Numbered from the stretch's first letter, positions 1 to 9,155 are shown. The stretch: DNA of 64,000 bases from Pseudomonadota bacterium (GCA_023418595.1 JAEZZI010000020.1:79182-143181); one strand, 5' to 3'. The notes: generated from the letters alone by a model not told the origin. Translations and numbers: made by a program.

Positions 1-723
1 CTGATTCCCGATGCCCAGCGCGCAAAATGGTTCGGCAAGTTGGGGGCGCTCTATCCCAAGGCCGACTGGGCGCCGCGTCCCCTGCGCGCCAAATCGACGC
101 TGCTGGCGCTCGCGGCGACCAGCGGTCAGGCCTATGCCGACGCGGTCGGCGTGACCACGCATCCCGACCGCCAGCGCCTCTATTCGGACGCCATGCGCCG
201 CGCGCTCGGCAATCATCGCGGCGAGACGCGGATCGTCGAGACGATGCGCGATGCGCCGGCACGTGACGCGCTCGACCGCGCGCAATATGCCGATTTCAAA
301 CATTGGCTGCCGGGCGACATCCTGACCAAGGTCGATCGCACCAGCATGGCCGTCAGCCTTGAGGCGCGCGAGCCGTTGCTCGACCACCGGCTGATCGAAT
401 TTGCCGCAACGCTGCCGCCGTCGATGCGGATAAGCGGCGGCGAAGGCAAATGGCTGATGAAGAAGGCGATGGAGCCTTATTTGCCCAAATCGATCCTATA
501 TCGCCCCAAGATGGGGTTCGTGACCCCGATCAGCGCCTGGTTTCGCGGCAGCCTGGCGGGCGAGGCGATGGCGCTTGCCAAATCGCCGGTGCTGGGCGCG
601 TGGTTCGATCCTCAGACGATTCAGACGATCGCTGCCGATCACCAGTCGGGCCGCGCCGAACATGGCCGGACGCTGTGGCAACTCCTGATGCTCGACCGTT
701 CGGCCAGGCGGCTGTTCGGCTGA
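1..723 (+). CDS. asparagine synthase (glutamine-hydrolysing), C-terminal part, 5'-truncated by window edge
   Basis: The frame is open from base 1, so the gene begins upstream of the window; the TTG near base 40 is internal. The visible 240 residues are the ATP-pyrophosphatase half of an AsnB-like amidotransferase: the segment LPGDILTKVDRTSMAVSLEAREPLLDH binds substrate in this family and is followed by GGEGKWLMKKAMEPYLPK and RPKMGFVTPISAWFRG. The glutamine amidotransferase half is outside the window. The ending (LWQLLMLDRSARRLFG) and the YPKADWAPRPLRAKS segment recall, from memory, the exosortase-A (PEP-CTERM) polysaccharide-locus amidotransferases more than housekeeping AsnB. If so, it amidates a sugar or amino-acid substrate during exopolysaccharide synthesis. 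No other xrt gene is visible, so that subtype is an inference. Confidence 0.9.
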   Translation: MIPDAQRAKWFGKLGALYPKADWAPRPLRAKSTLLALAATSGQAYADAVGVTTHPDRQRLYSDAMRRALGNHRGETRIVETMRDAPARDALDRAQYADFKHWLPGDILTKVDRTSMAVSLEAREPLLDHRLIEFAATLPPSMRISGGEGKWLMKKAMEPYLPKSILYRPKMGFVTPISAWFRGSLAGEAMALAKSPVLGAWFDPQTIQTIAADHQSGRAEHGRTLWQLLMLDRSARRLFG

Positions 724-803
724 CCGCGCTTGCCTTTGGGCGGCTCGCCGACTAGGGGAGCGCCACTTTCCCAACCCTCAATTTTTCAGGAGCTGCGACC
801 ACC

Positions 804-1226
804 ATGGCCGCCACCCGTACCTTTTCGATCATCAAGCCCGACGCCACCCGCCGCAACCTGACCGGTGCGGTCACCAAGATGCTCGAGGAAGCCGGCCTGC
901 GCGTCGTCGCGTCCAAGCGTATCCAGATGACCAAGGAACAGGCCGAGGGCTTCTATGCGGTCCACAAGGAACGCCCTTTCTTCAACGACCTGGTGTCGTT
1001 CATGATTTCGGGGCCGGTCGTCGTGCAGGTGCTGGAAGGCGAAAACGCCGTACAGCGCAACCGCGACATCATGGGTGCGACCAACCCGGAAAACGCCGAA
1101 CCCGGCACGATCCGCAAGGAACTCGCCGAATCGATCGAAGCCAATTCGGTTCACGGTTCGGATTCGGAAGAGAATGCGAAGATCGAAATCGACTACTTCT
1201 TCAAGCCCGAAGAGATTGTGGGCTGA
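804..1226 (+). CDS. ndk: nucleoside diphosphate kinase
   Basis: Cytosolic NDP kinase of 140 residues, the usual length. It transfers the gamma-phosphate of ATP to NDPs through a phosphohistidine. The N-terminal ERTFSIIKPD-like block (here TRTFSIIKPDATRR), the MGATNPENAEPGTIR loop and the active-site histidine H117 in NSVHGSDS are all present. The start at ATG 804 follows an AGGAG element near 789. It is followed by a hairpin-forming dispersed repeat that may serve as its terminator. Confidence 0.97.
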   Translation: MAATRTFSIIKPDATRRNLTGAVTKMLEEAGLRVVASKRIQMTKEQAEGFYAVHKERPFFNDLVSFMISGPVVVQVLEGENAVQRNRDIMGATNPENAEPGTIRKELAESIEANSVHGSDSEENAKIEIDYFFKPEEIVG

Positions 1227-1233
1227 CCTTTAG

Positions 1234-1362
1234 CTCCTCCCCCATCGGGGGAGGGGGACCATCCGCAGGATGGTGGAGGGGGTTGGCCGCGAGCGTTGCG
1301 CTGCTTGGCGCCCCCTCCGTCAGCACTATATGCTGCCACCTCTCCCGAGGGGGGAGGAATTA
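1234..1362. repeat. dispersed palindromic repeat, family G (copy 1)
   Basis: The core at 1234-1282 contains the hairpin CTCCCCC-ATC-GGGGGAG followed by a small CCATCC/GGATGG stem. A related inverted arm (CCACCTCTCCCGAGG...) lies at about 1336-1360 and ends at the 3' end of the next gene. Almost the same 49-base core recurs at 63875-63922. It can form a strong hairpin and sits between convergent genes, so it may help terminate ndk. Confidence 0.8.
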
Positions 1363-1737
1363 TCTGCCGCCTGCCTCCAGCAACCTGCGCGGCGCGACCA
1401 GTTCCCAGCTGATCGCGACCCGGTCGCCGACATGGTCCCAGTCGGTGTCATCCGCGCCCACCCGGATAGCGACCCAGCCCGACGGCCCGAGATAGGGCGG
1501 CTTGTAATAAAGATCGGGGTCATGCTCGATCAGCATCGCCTGTTCCTCGACGCCGCTGGTCTTGACCAGCACCGCGGTCTCGCCATTGGCGTGATGATCG
1601 TGGCTGAAATAGGCGAATGCCTTGCCCTTTTCGATGTAGAACATCGGCGCGCCGTGGGAGACTTTCTCCGCCGTCTCGGGCAGCGCAAGCGCGATTTCAC
1701 GTAATTTGGCGATATGGGCTTCGGGATCGGGACTCAT
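1360..1737 (-). CDS. MmcQ/YjbR family protein
   Basis: A 125-residue protein with the YjbR/CyaY-like fold pattern: HIAKLREIALALPETAEKVSHGAPMFYIEKGKAFAYF at the N-terminus and a KPPYLGPSGWVAIRV block in the second half. Members are called DNA-binding-like, but their role is not established. Its ATG overlaps the purN stop by four bases (1734-1737), so it is probably translated from the purN message. A link to purine synthesis is only positional. Start and frame are clear; function is unknown. Confidence 0.85.
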   Translation of the reverse strand: MSPDPEAHIAKLREIALALPETAEKVSHGAPMFYIEKGKAFAYFSHDHHANGETAVLVKTSGVEEQAMLIEHDPDLYYKPPYLGPSGWVAIRVGADDTDWDHVGDRVAISWELVAPRRLLEAGGR

Positions 1738-2306
1738 CGCTGCACGAACTCCGCAAGGATCTTGGGATAGAGGCGATGTTCCTCGACCAGCACGCGGGCG
1801 GCAAGGCTTTCCGGCGTGTCGTCCGGCAGGATCGGTACGCGTGCCTGACCCAGCACCTCGCCGCCGTCCAGTTCCTCGGTCACGACATGAACCGAACAGC
1901 CCGCCTCCGCATCGCCCGCGTCGATGGCACGGGCGTGGGTGTCGAGGCCCTTGTATTTGGGCAGCAGCGAGGGGTGGATGTTGATGATCCGCCCGCGCCA
2001 GCGTGCGACGAAATCGTCGGAGAGCAGGCGCATATAGCCGGCCAGCGCGATGATTTCGACGCCCGCGGAACGCAATGCGCGGTCGATTTCGGCTTCATAG
2101 GCGGGCTTGCCGATGCCCTTGGGCGACAGCGCAAAGGTGGGGATGGCATTGTCGCGGGCGAAGGTCAGGCCGGGGGCGTCGGGTTTGTCGGACGCGACCA
2201 GCGCGATTTCATAGGGGCAGGCCGGATCGCATATGGCCTCGGCCAGCGACATCATGTTCGAGCCGCGGCCCGAAATCAGGATGCCGACTTTCACGCGATC
2301 AGCCAC
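1734..2306 (-). CDS. purN: phosphoribosylglycinamide formyltransferase
   Basis: Folate-dependent GAR transformylase, the third step of purine synthesis. It has the N-terminal KVGILISGRGSNM loop, the catalytic IHPSLLPKYKG block and a downstream DGG, all typical of PurN. I chose the GTG at 2306 because GGAGG lies four bases before it; an ATG at 2330 would add eight unusual residues and run close to a dispersed repeat. The protein is then 190 residues, normal for the family. It lies downstream of purM on the same strand with a palindromic repeat between them, and overlaps the next gene by ATGA. Confidence 0.95.
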   Translation of the reverse strand: MADRVKVGILISGRGSNMMSLAEAICDPACPYEIALVASDKPDAPGLTFARDNAIPTFALSPKGIGKPAYEAEIDRALRSAGVEIIALAGYMRLLSDDFVARWRGRIINIHPSLLPKYKGLDTHARAIDAGDAEAGCSVHVVTEELDGGEVLGQARVPILPDDTPESLAARVLVEEHRLYPKILAEFVQR

Positions 2307-2337
2307 ACATCCTCCGTTCGCTTCGGCCAAACGCTTC

Positions 2338-2413
2338 CGTTTGTTTCGTGCGAAGTCGAGAAACGCTCACGAGCGCCTAGTTCCCGGTTCTCGACTTCGC
2401 TCGAAACGAACGG
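2338..2413. repeat. dispersed palindromic repeat, family A (full copy)
   Basis: Two inverted arms built on CGAAGTCGAGAAACG and CTCGACTTCGCTCGAAACGA, separated by about 16 bases, lie between purM and purN. Other copies are at 57209-57289 (near perfect), 21718-21774, and a partial one near 20864-20902. A transcript through here would form a long stem-loop between the two pur genes. Confidence 0.85.
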
Positions 2414-2420
2414 AGAGGGG

Positions 2421-3527
2421 TTAGCCATTATGCGTCGCGGTCCAGTCGGTTGCGCTGGCAAACGAACCCGCAGGCCCGGCCACGGTGCAGCCCTTCTCTC
2501 CGGCCTCGACCTGGCCGATGCGGAACACGCGCTCACCCGCTGCTTCCAGCGCCTGCGTCACGCCCGCAACCTCGTCCTCAGCGAGCACCACGACCATGCC
2601 GATCCCGCAGTTGAAAGTGCGCGCCATTTCCTCGGGCACGATCGCGCCTTCGGATTGGAAAAAGCCCATCAGCGCGGGCAAGTCCCAAGCCCCGGCATCG
2701 ACCACCGCGTGGCATCCGGCGGGCATCACCCGCGGGATATTTTCCAGCAGGCCGCCGCCGGTGATGTGCGCGAGCGCATGGATGCGACCGGCCTGCACCA
2801 GCGGCAGCAGCGCCTTCACGTAAATACGCGTCGGCGCCATCAGCGCATCGAGCAGGCTTTGCGAGCCGTCAAATGGGGCAGGGGCATTCAAAGCCCAACC
2901 CTTGTCCACCGCCAGTCGGCGCACCAGCGAGAAGCCGTTGGAATGGACGCCGTTTGACGCCAGCCCCAGGATCACGTCGCCCGCCGCTACCTTGTTGCCG
3001 GTCAGCAACCGGTCGCGTTCGACCGCGCCGACGCAGAAGCCCGCCAGATCGTAATCGGCGTCGGCATACATGCCCGGCATTTCCGCGGTCTCGCCGCCGA
3101 TGAGCGCGCAGCCCGCCTGTCGGCACCCCTCGGCGATCCCCGCGATCACGCGGGTCGCGACATCATTGTCCAGTTTCCCGCTGGCGTAGTAATCGAGAAA
3201 GAACAGAGGCTCGGCCGCCTGCACGATCAGGTCGTTGGCGCACATCGCGACCAGATCGATGCCGACCCCGTCATGCGCGTCATGTTCGATCGCCAGTTTC
3301 AGCTTGGTGCCGACGCCGTCATTGGCCGCGACCAGCAGCGGATCGCTGTACCCGGCAGCCTTGGGGTCGAACACGCCACCGAACCCGCCAAGGTCTGCGT
3401 CCGCGCCGGGACGCCGCGTGGAACGAGCCAGCGGTCCGATCGCGCGGACCAGTGCGTTGCCCGCATCGATCGAAACGCCCGCCTGGGCATAGGTATAGGG
3501 GCCGTTCGGCTTCGCTTCGTCGCTCAT
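2421..3527 (-). CDS. purM: phosphoribosylformylglycinamidine cyclo-ligase (AIR synthetase)
   Basis: Fifth step of de novo purine synthesis: ATP-dependent ring closure of FGAM to AIR. Family blocks are clear: YTYAQAGVSIDAGN, the DPLLVAANDGVGTKLKLA segment, DLVAMCANDLIVQAAEPLFFLDYYA, the GGETAEMPG ATP-binding motif and the HITGGGLLENIPR block. The start is ATG 3527 (MSDEAK) or ATG 3533 two codons earlier; longer versions reach into the divergent promoter gap. The protein is about 368 residues. It is transcribed away from the DUF2066 gene, with only ~65 bases for both promoters. Confidence 0.97.
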   Translation of the reverse strand: MSDEAKPNGPYTYAQAGVSIDAGNALVRAIGPLARSTRRPGADADLGGFGGVFDPKAAGYSDPLLVAANDGVGTKLKLAIEHDAHDGVGIDLVAMCANDLIVQAAEPLFFLDYYASGKLDNDVATRVIAGIAEGCRQAGCALIGGETAEMPGMYADADYDLAGFCVGAVERDRLLTGNKVAAGDVILGLASNGVHSNGFSLVRRLAVDKGWALNAPAPFDGSQSLLDALMAPTRIYVKALLPLVQAGRIHALAHITGGGLLENIPRVMPAGCHAVVDAGAWDLPALMGFFQSEGAIVPEEMARTFNCGIGMVVVLAEDEVAGVTQALEAAGERVFRIGQVEAGEKGCTVAGPAGSFASATDWTATHNG

Positions 3528-3592
3528 GGCCATGCGCGTTAGCCACATCGTGCTTGGATTTCCACTCACACCGCGTCAAAAGGGCGGCGCAC

Positions 3593-4843
3593 ATGGCCAG
3601 TCGTAACGTTTTCCGCATCGCCGCTTCATTGTCCGCGCTCGCGCTGGTCGCGACCGGGACCGCTGTCGTCGCGCAAATGGACGAAGCGGGCGACCGGGTT
3701 GATTCGTCGGGCAGCTTCGAGGTGACCGGCATCGTCGTCGACGTGCGCGGCGCAACCGCGGATCAGGCGCGGCAGAATGGTTGGCGACTGGCGCAACGCA
3801 AGGGCTGGCAGCAATTGTCGCAGCGGCTGCGGGGCAGCCCGTCGTCGCTCCCCGATTCGGCGCTGAACGGCCTCGTCACCGGGATCGTCATCGAGAACGA
3901 ACAGATCGGACCCAATCGCTATGTCGCGCGGCTGGGCGTCAATTTCAGCCGCGCACGCGCCGGACAGTTGCTGGGCGTCGCAGTCACCGTTCCGCGCTCG
4001 CCGCCGATGCTGGTCGTGCCGGTGCAGATTTCGGGCGGCGCGGCGACCGTTTACGAGCGCGATACCGAATGGAATCAGGCTTGGAATCGCTATCGCACCG
4101 CGGGCTCCACGATCGATTATGTCCGCCTGACCGGCACTGGTCCCGATGCGCTGCTGCTCAATCAGGGACAGACCGGGCGGCGCGGGCGGGGCTGGTGGCG
4201 TCAGATCCTGAACCAGTATGGCGCGCGCGACATGGTGATCCCGCAGGTCGAACTGTATCGCCAGTTTCCCGGCGGGCCGGTGGTGGGCGTGTTCACCGCC
4301 GGATACGGTCCCGACAATATCGAGCTTGAGCGTTTTTCGCTGCGCGTGCGCGACGCCGACGGCATTCCGGCGCTGCTGGACGAGGGCATTCGACGCCTCG
4401 ACGCCGCCTATCAGCGCGGCCTGGCCAGCGGCATCCTTCGCCCCGACGCGCTGCTCAGTTTCGTACCGCCCTCCGAACAGCCCGAGGAAGTCGCGCCTGT
4501 CGAATTGCCGGTGGAGGAAGGCCCCACCAGCGTCGCTCCGGCCCCGACCACCACGGGCCAGAGCTTTGCGATCCAGTATGACAGCCCCGGCGTCGGTGCG
4601 GTGTCGTCGTCCGAAGCGGCGCTCAGGGCCATACCCGGCGTGTCGGCGGCCAATACCAGCAGCCTGGCGCTGGGCGGCGTGTCGGTGATGAGCGTGACCT
4701 ATAACGGCTCGCTGTCGGCATTGCGCCAGCAGCTTGAAGCACGCGGCTGGCAGGTTCAGGAAGGGCCGGGAACACTGCGCATCCGCCGCGCCGCGCCCGC
4801 CCCCGCCGCGTCGGCGGAGGGCCCGGAGCCCGACGGCGAATGA
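3593..4843 (+). CDS. DUF2066 domain exported protein
   Basis: A 416-residue protein with an N-terminal hydrophobic stretch (residues ~8-26) after an RNVFR basic start, so probably secreted to the periplasm or membrane-anchored. The body matches the DUF2066 pattern: FEVTGIVVDVRGATADQARQNGW, then a duplicated helical/strand region and a C-terminal segment resembling a small alpha/beta domain. In many proteobacteria this family sits beside purM and the Hda gene, as here. The function is unknown. The ATG at 3593 is chosen because the upstream extension lies inside the purM promoter region. The stop overlaps the Hda start by ATGA. Confidence 0.85.
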   Translation: MASRNVFRIAASLSALALVATGTAVVAQMDEAGDRVDSSGSFEVTGIVVDVRGATADQARQNGWRLAQRKGWQQLSQRLRGSPSSLPDSALNGLVTGIVIENEQIGPNRYVARLGVNFSRARAGQLLGVAVTVPRSPPMLVVPVQISGGAATVYERDTEWNQAWNRYRTAGSTIDYVRLTGTGPDALLLNQGQTGRRGRGWWRQILNQYGARDMVIPQVELYRQFPGGPVVGVFTAGYGPDNIELERFSLRVRDADGIPALLDEGIRRLDAAYQRGLASGILRPDALLSFVPPSEQPEEVAPVELPVEEGPTSVAPAPTTTGQSFAIQYDSPGVGAVSSSEAALRAIPGVSAANTSSLALGGVSVMSVTYNGSLSALRQQLEARGWQVQEGPGTLRIRRAAPAPAASAEGPEPDGE

Positions 4844-5454
4844 CCCAATTCGACCTGCCGCTCGGCTGGCCGGAAGAATTGGGCGACGACGATTTTCTGG
4901 TGTCCCCCGCCAATGCGCAGGCGGTCCAGCAACTGGAACGCTGGGCGACCTGGCCGGTGATGGCGGCGCTCATCGTGGGGCCACGCAAATCGGGGCGCAC
5001 GCTTTTGGCGCGGGTTTTTTCGGCCAAGACCGGTGCTGCGATCATCGACAATGCCGAAAGCGTTGCCGAAGCCGACATCTTCCACGCCTGGAACCAGGCG
5101 CAGGCACTGCACAAGCCGCTAGTGATCGTCGCCGATGCCGCCCCCCCCGAATGGCCGGTGCGATTGCCCGATCTGCGCTCGCGGCTGGGGGCGACGCCGG
5201 TGCTTCGGATCAACCTTCCCGACGATGCGTTGGTCCATGACCTGCTCGCGCATCTGATCGAGCGGCGTCGGCTGGATGCGCGGCCCGAGGTGATCCGCTG
5301 GCTCGCCCGGCGGATCGAGCGCAGCTATGTCGCGATCCTGATGGTCGTCGATGCGCTGGAACAGGAAAGCTGGCGGCGCGGATCGGGCCGCTTGTCCATC
5401 CCCGTGGCAAAGGCCACATTGACCGAGCACAAGCTGCTCAACGAGGGTGCATGA
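4840..5454 (+). CDS. Hda-like DnaA regulatory inactivator (AAA+ family)
   Basis: A 204-residue DnaA-like AAA+ protein without a DNA-binding domain, the architecture of Hda/HdaA, which promotes hydrolysis of DnaA-ATP after replication starts. It begins with QFDLPLGWPEELGDDDFLVSPAN, including the clamp-binding-like QFDLPL typical of Hda. The P-loop is degenerate: GPRKSGRT, with arginine in place of the usual lysine, and the Walker B region is weak, so ATP hydrolysis by this protein itself is doubtful. The C-terminal lid helices (RLDARPEVIRWLARRIERSY) are intact. It is translationally coupled to DUF2066 upstream and ppk1 downstream (ATGA overlaps). Confidence 0.88.
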   Translation: MTQFDLPLGWPEELGDDDFLVSPANAQAVQQLERWATWPVMAALIVGPRKSGRTLLARVFSAKTGAAIIDNAESVAEADIFHAWNQAQALHKPLVIVADAAPPEWPVRLPDLRSRLGATPVLRINLPDDALVHDLLAHLIERRRLDARPEVIRWLARRIERSYVAILMVVDALEQESWRRGSGRLSIPVAKATLTEHKLLNEGA

Positions 5455-7637
5455 CCACGCGAACGGCCGCCAATGTGAACGACGAAGACGACGATCCGTT
5501 CGTATCCAACAGCGGTTCGGCACGGCTGTTCAACCGCGAATTGTCGTGGCTGGCGTTCAATCGCCGGGTGCTGGAGGAAACGTGCAACGCCGCGCATCCG
5601 TTGCTGGAGCGCGTGCGGTTCCTGTCCATCTCTGCGTCGAATCTCGACGAATTCTTCATGGTCCGCGTGGCGGGGCTGAAGGGCCAGCAGCTCCAGGATG
5701 TCGAGCAGCGCTCGTCCGACGGGCTGACCCCCGGCCAGCAACTTGCGGCAATCGTGCGCGAGGCGGCGGCGTTGGTCGACGATCAGCAGGCGGTGTGGAA
5801 AGACCTGCGCCGTGAACTGGCTGCCGAACGGATCGAAGTGCTGGTCGAAAGCGACATCACCGGCGAGATCGAGGATTGGCTTTCGCAATATTTCCGCGAG
5901 CAGCTTTATCCCGTGCTGACGCCCCAGGCGCTGGACCCTGCGCATCCCTTTCCATTCATCCCCAACCGGGGCCTGAGCGTCATATTCGATCTGGTGCGGG
6001 AATCGGATGGCGAGCGCATCCGCGAACTGGTCTTGCTGCCGCCGTCCCTGCCGCGGTTCGTGCGGATGCCCGGCGATCCGGCGCGCTATGTCGCGGTCGA
6101 GCGGCTGATCGAGCGATTCTCGGCAATCCTGTTCCCCGGTTATCAGGTACGCGGTGCATCGGCATTCCGGGTGCTGCGCGACAGCGATATCGAGATCGAG
6201 GAAGAGGCCGAGGATCTGGTCCTCTATTTCCGGTCGGCGATCAAACGCCGTCGGCGCGGGCGCGTGATCCGCATGGAGGTCGAGGACGACATCTTTGCCG
6301 AACTGGAAGCGGTGTTGCAGGAGGAACTGGGCGGCGGCGACGCGGTGCTGTCCGAACGCGGCGGGCTGATCGGCATCGCTGACCTGGCCTTTCTGGTCGA
6401 GGAAGACCGACCCGATCTGAAATTCCCGCCCTACTCGCCGCGATTCCCCGAACGCATTCGCGAATATGGCGGCGACTGCTTCGCGGCGATCCGTGCGAAG
6501 GACATCGTCGTTCATCATCCGTATGAGACGTTCGACGTGGTGCTTGCTTTCCTCAAACAAGCCGCCGCCGACCCCGACGTGGTCGCGATCAAGCAGACGC
6601 TCTACCGCGCGGGCAAGCAGTCCGCCGTCGTCAACGCGCTGATCGCGGCGGCCGAAGCGGGCAAGTCGGTGACCGCGGTGGTCGAGCTGAAGGCGCGGTT
6701 CGACGAGGAACAGAATCTGCTCTGGGCCTCTGCGCTCGAACGCGCCGGGGTTCAGGTCGTCTATGGCTTTATCGACTGGAAGACGCACGCCAAGGTATCG
6801 ATGGTCGTCCGGCGCGAAGGCGGACAATACCGAAGCTACTGCCATTTCGGCACCGGCAATTATCATCCCCAGACCGCGCGCATCTATACCGACCTCAGTT
6901 TCTTCACCGCCGATCCGCGGCTGGGGCGCGATGCGGCGCAGCTGTTCAACTATATCACCGGCTATGTGCAGCCCGACGCGCTTGAATTGCTGTCGCTGTC
7001 GCCGCGCGACATGCGGGGCGATATTCTGGCGCTGATCGATGCCGAGATCGACCATGCGCGCGCCGGACGACCGGGCGCGGTGTGGGCGAAGATGAATTCG
7101 CTGGTCGATCCCATCCTGATCGAAAAACTCTACGAGGCGAGCGAAGCGGAGGTAGAGGTCGAACTGATCGTGCGCGGGATATGCTGTCTGCGGCCCGGAG
7201 TGCCGGGCATGTCGGAGAATATTCGGGTCAAATCGGTGGTCGGGCGCTTCCTGGAACATAGCCGCATCTGGGCATTCGGGCGCGGCAAGACGCTGCCGAA
7301 CGACGGGGCGCGGGTCTATATCTCGTCGGCCGACTGGATGCCGCGCAACCTCGACCGCCGGGTCGAATATATGCTTCCCGTGCTCAACCCCACGGTGCAC
7401 GATCAGGTGCTGGACCAAGTGATGGTTGCCAATCTGATCGACAGCGAACAGAGCTGGGAATTGCAGCCGGACGGCAGCTATACTCGGATCGAGTCCGGGT
7501 CGAACCCGTTCAACCTCCACCGCTATTTCATGACCAACCCGTCGCTGTCGGGCCGCGGCGCAGCGCTCGAATCGCGCGAATCGATGCCGCAGAAACTGTC
7601 GCTGCGGCGTCGCCGCGCGATCCACCGCGAACCCTGA
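5451..7637 (+). CDS. ppk1: polyphosphate kinase 1
   Basis: A 728-residue PPK1, which makes inorganic polyphosphate from ATP. The N-terminal domain starts LFNRELSWLAFNRRVLEE, followed by the head domain and two phospholipase-D-like C-terminal domains. The autophosphorylated histidine is in FGTGNYHPQTARIYTD and the second conserved histidine in FLEHSRIWAFGRG. The FIDWKTHAKV block is also present. Length and motif order are normal. It overlaps the Hda stop (ATGA) and its own stop overlaps the ppx start (TGATG), so synthesis and breakdown enzymes are co-translated. Confidence 0.97.
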   Translation: MTTRTAANVNDEDDDPFVSNSGSARLFNRELSWLAFNRRVLEETCNAAHPLLERVRFLSISASNLDEFFMVRVAGLKGQQLQDVEQRSSDGLTPGQQLAAIVREAAALVDDQQAVWKDLRRELAAERIEVLVESDITGEIEDWLSQYFREQLYPVLTPQALDPAHPFPFIPNRGLSVIFDLVRESDGERIRELVLLPPSLPRFVRMPGDPARYVAVERLIERFSAILFPGYQVRGASAFRVLRDSDIEIEEEAEDLVLYFRSAIKRRRRGRVIRMEVEDDIFAELEAVLQEELGGGDAVLSERGGLIGIADLAFLVEEDRPDLKFPPYSPRFPERIREYGGDCFAAIRAKDIVVHHPYETFDVVLAFLKQAAADPDVVAIKQTLYRAGKQSAVVNALIAAAEAGKSVTAVVELKARFDEEQNLLWASALERAGVQVVYGFIDWKTHAKVSMVVRREGGQYRSYCHFGTGNYHPQTARIYTDLSFFTADPRLGRDAAQLFNYITGYVQPDALELLSLSPRDMRGDILALIDAEIDHARAGRPGAVWAKMNSLVDPILIEKLYEASEAEVEVELIVRGICCLRPGVPGMSENIRVKSVVGRFLEHSRIWAFGRGKTLPNDGARVYISSADWMPRNLDRRVEYMLPVLNPTVHDQVLDQVMVANLIDSEQSWELQPDGSYTRIESGSNPFNLHRYFMTNPSLSGRGAALESRESMPQKLSLRRRRAIHREP

Positions 7638-9130
7638 TGGCGACGCGTCTGTTCAAGCGCAAGCCCGAGGCCGTCCCGTCGGGTAGAAGCCGCACCGCGA
7701 TCATCGATATCGGGTCGAACTCGATCCGGCTGGTCGTCTATGAAGGCCCGCGTCGGCTGCCCGCGTCGCTGTTCAACGAAAAGGTACTGGCGGGGCTCGG
7801 CAAGTCGCTGGCGAAAAGCGGCACGATCGATTCCGAAGCGCTGGCCGTCGCCCACACTGCGCTCGCCCGTTTCGCATTGCTCGCGCGAGAAATGGAGGTG
7901 GGCGAGCTGCGCACCGTCGCCACCGCTGCCGTCCGCGACGCGTCGAACGGACAGGAACTGATCGAAACCGCGCGGCTGCTGGGCCTGAAGGTCGAACTGT
8001 TGTCGGGCGAGGACGAGGCGATCGGCGCAGGGCTGGGCGTGATTTCCGCCATTCCCGACGCCGACGGGATCGTCGGCGATCTGGGCGGCGGCAGCCTGGA
8101 ACTGGTGCGGGTTAGGGGCGGCGAGGTGCTCGACCGCGCATCCTTTCCGCTGGGCGTGCTTCGCATCCCGCAAATGCGAGGCGCCGGCAAGGCGACGTTC
8201 GAACGCCGCGTCGCCAAGCTGATTCGCGATGCCGGATGGAGCGGCGCCGGAGAAGATTTGCCCTTCTATCTGGTTGGCGGATCGTGGCGCGCGCTGGCGC
8301 GGCTGGAAATGCATTTGTCGGGCTATCCGCTGCCAGTCATCCACGGATATTGCATGGATGCAGCGGCGGTTTCCCGGATCGCGCGCAGCGTCGGGCGCAT
8401 GTCGCGCGGGCGGCTGAAGGCGGTTCCGAACCTGTCGGGCGGGCGCATCCCCACATTGGTCGACGCGTCGGCCTTGCTGTCGATCCTGATGCGCCAGCTC
8501 GGCTGTTCGACCACCATCGCATCGGCATACGGCTTGCGCGAGGGGCTGCTGTACGAACGGCTGTCGCCGGAGGAACGCGCGCTCGACCCGCTGATCGAGG
8601 CGGCGCGCGACGAGGGTGCACGGCTGGGACGGTTCACCGAGCATGGCGACCTGATCGCGCGCTGGATCGCGCCGCTCTTTGACGATCCGCCCGAGGACGA
8701 GCGGCTGCGCCACGCCGCATGCCTGTTGGCCGATGTGGGGTGGCAGGCCAATCCCGAGTTCCGCGATGAACGCGGGCGAGAAATCGCGCTTCACGGCAAC
8801 TGGGTGGCGATCGATGCGCGCGGGCGGGCGATGGTGGCGCAGGCGCTGCACACGGCGCTGGGCGGCGGCGTGGATGCGCCGGAACCGCTGGCCGCGCTTG
8901 CAGACTGGGGGGAACTGGCGCGCGCGGCGCAATGGGGCCTCGCGATCCGGCTGGGCCAGCGGCTGAGCGGCGGTGTCGCCGGGCCGCTCAAACGGTCCAG
9001 CGTGGTCATCGACGGCGAGGGACTGGCGCTGAGCCTGGAGCCGCGCGACGCCGCGCTCTACGGCGAAGCGGTGGCCAAGCGGCACAAGATGCTGGCGAAC
9101 GCGATGGGGTTGAAGCCGGAGCGAGCGTGA
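7637..9130 (+). CDS. ppx: exopolyphosphatase, Ppx/GppA family
   Basis: A 497-residue Ppx/GppA phosphatase of the ASKHA fold. It hydrolyses terminal phosphates of polyphosphate or the gamma/delta phosphates of pppGpp. The phosphate 1 motif AIIDIGSNSIRLVVY and the phosphate 2 motif GIVGDLGGGSLELV are intact, with a C-terminal HD-like helical domain. The start codon shares one base with the ppk1 stop. Next to ppk1 the exopolyphosphatase role is favoured, but GppA activity cannot be excluded from sequence. Confidence 0.93.
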   Translation: MATRLFKRKPEAVPSGRSRTAIIDIGSNSIRLVVYEGPRRLPASLFNEKVLAGLGKSLAKSGTIDSEALAVAHTALARFALLAREMEVGELRTVATAAVRDASNGQELIETARLLGLKVELLSGEDEAIGAGLGVISAIPDADGIVGDLGGGSLELVRVRGGEVLDRASFPLGVLRIPQMRGAGKATFERRVAKLIRDAGWSGAGEDLPFYLVGGSWRALARLEMHLSGYPLPVIHGYCMDAAAVSRIARSVGRMSRGRLKAVPNLSGGRIPTLVDASALLSILMRQLGCSTTIASAYGLREGLLYERLSPEERALDPLIEAARDEGARLGRFTEHGDLIARWIAPLFDDPPEDERLRHAACLLADVGWQANPEFRDERGREIALHGNWVAIDARGRAMVAQALHTALGGGVDAPEPLAALADWGELARAAQWGLAIRLGQRLSGGVAGPLKRSSVVIDGEGLALSLEPRDAALYGEAVAKRHKMLANAMGLKPERA

Positions 9131-9155
9131 ACGAGCGGTTCGACCCGTCTGTCCG

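Noticed and set aside
5325..7625. 766-codon open frame on the minus strand opposite ppk1
   Set aside because: Shadow of a certain gene; no family resemblance and no credible start.
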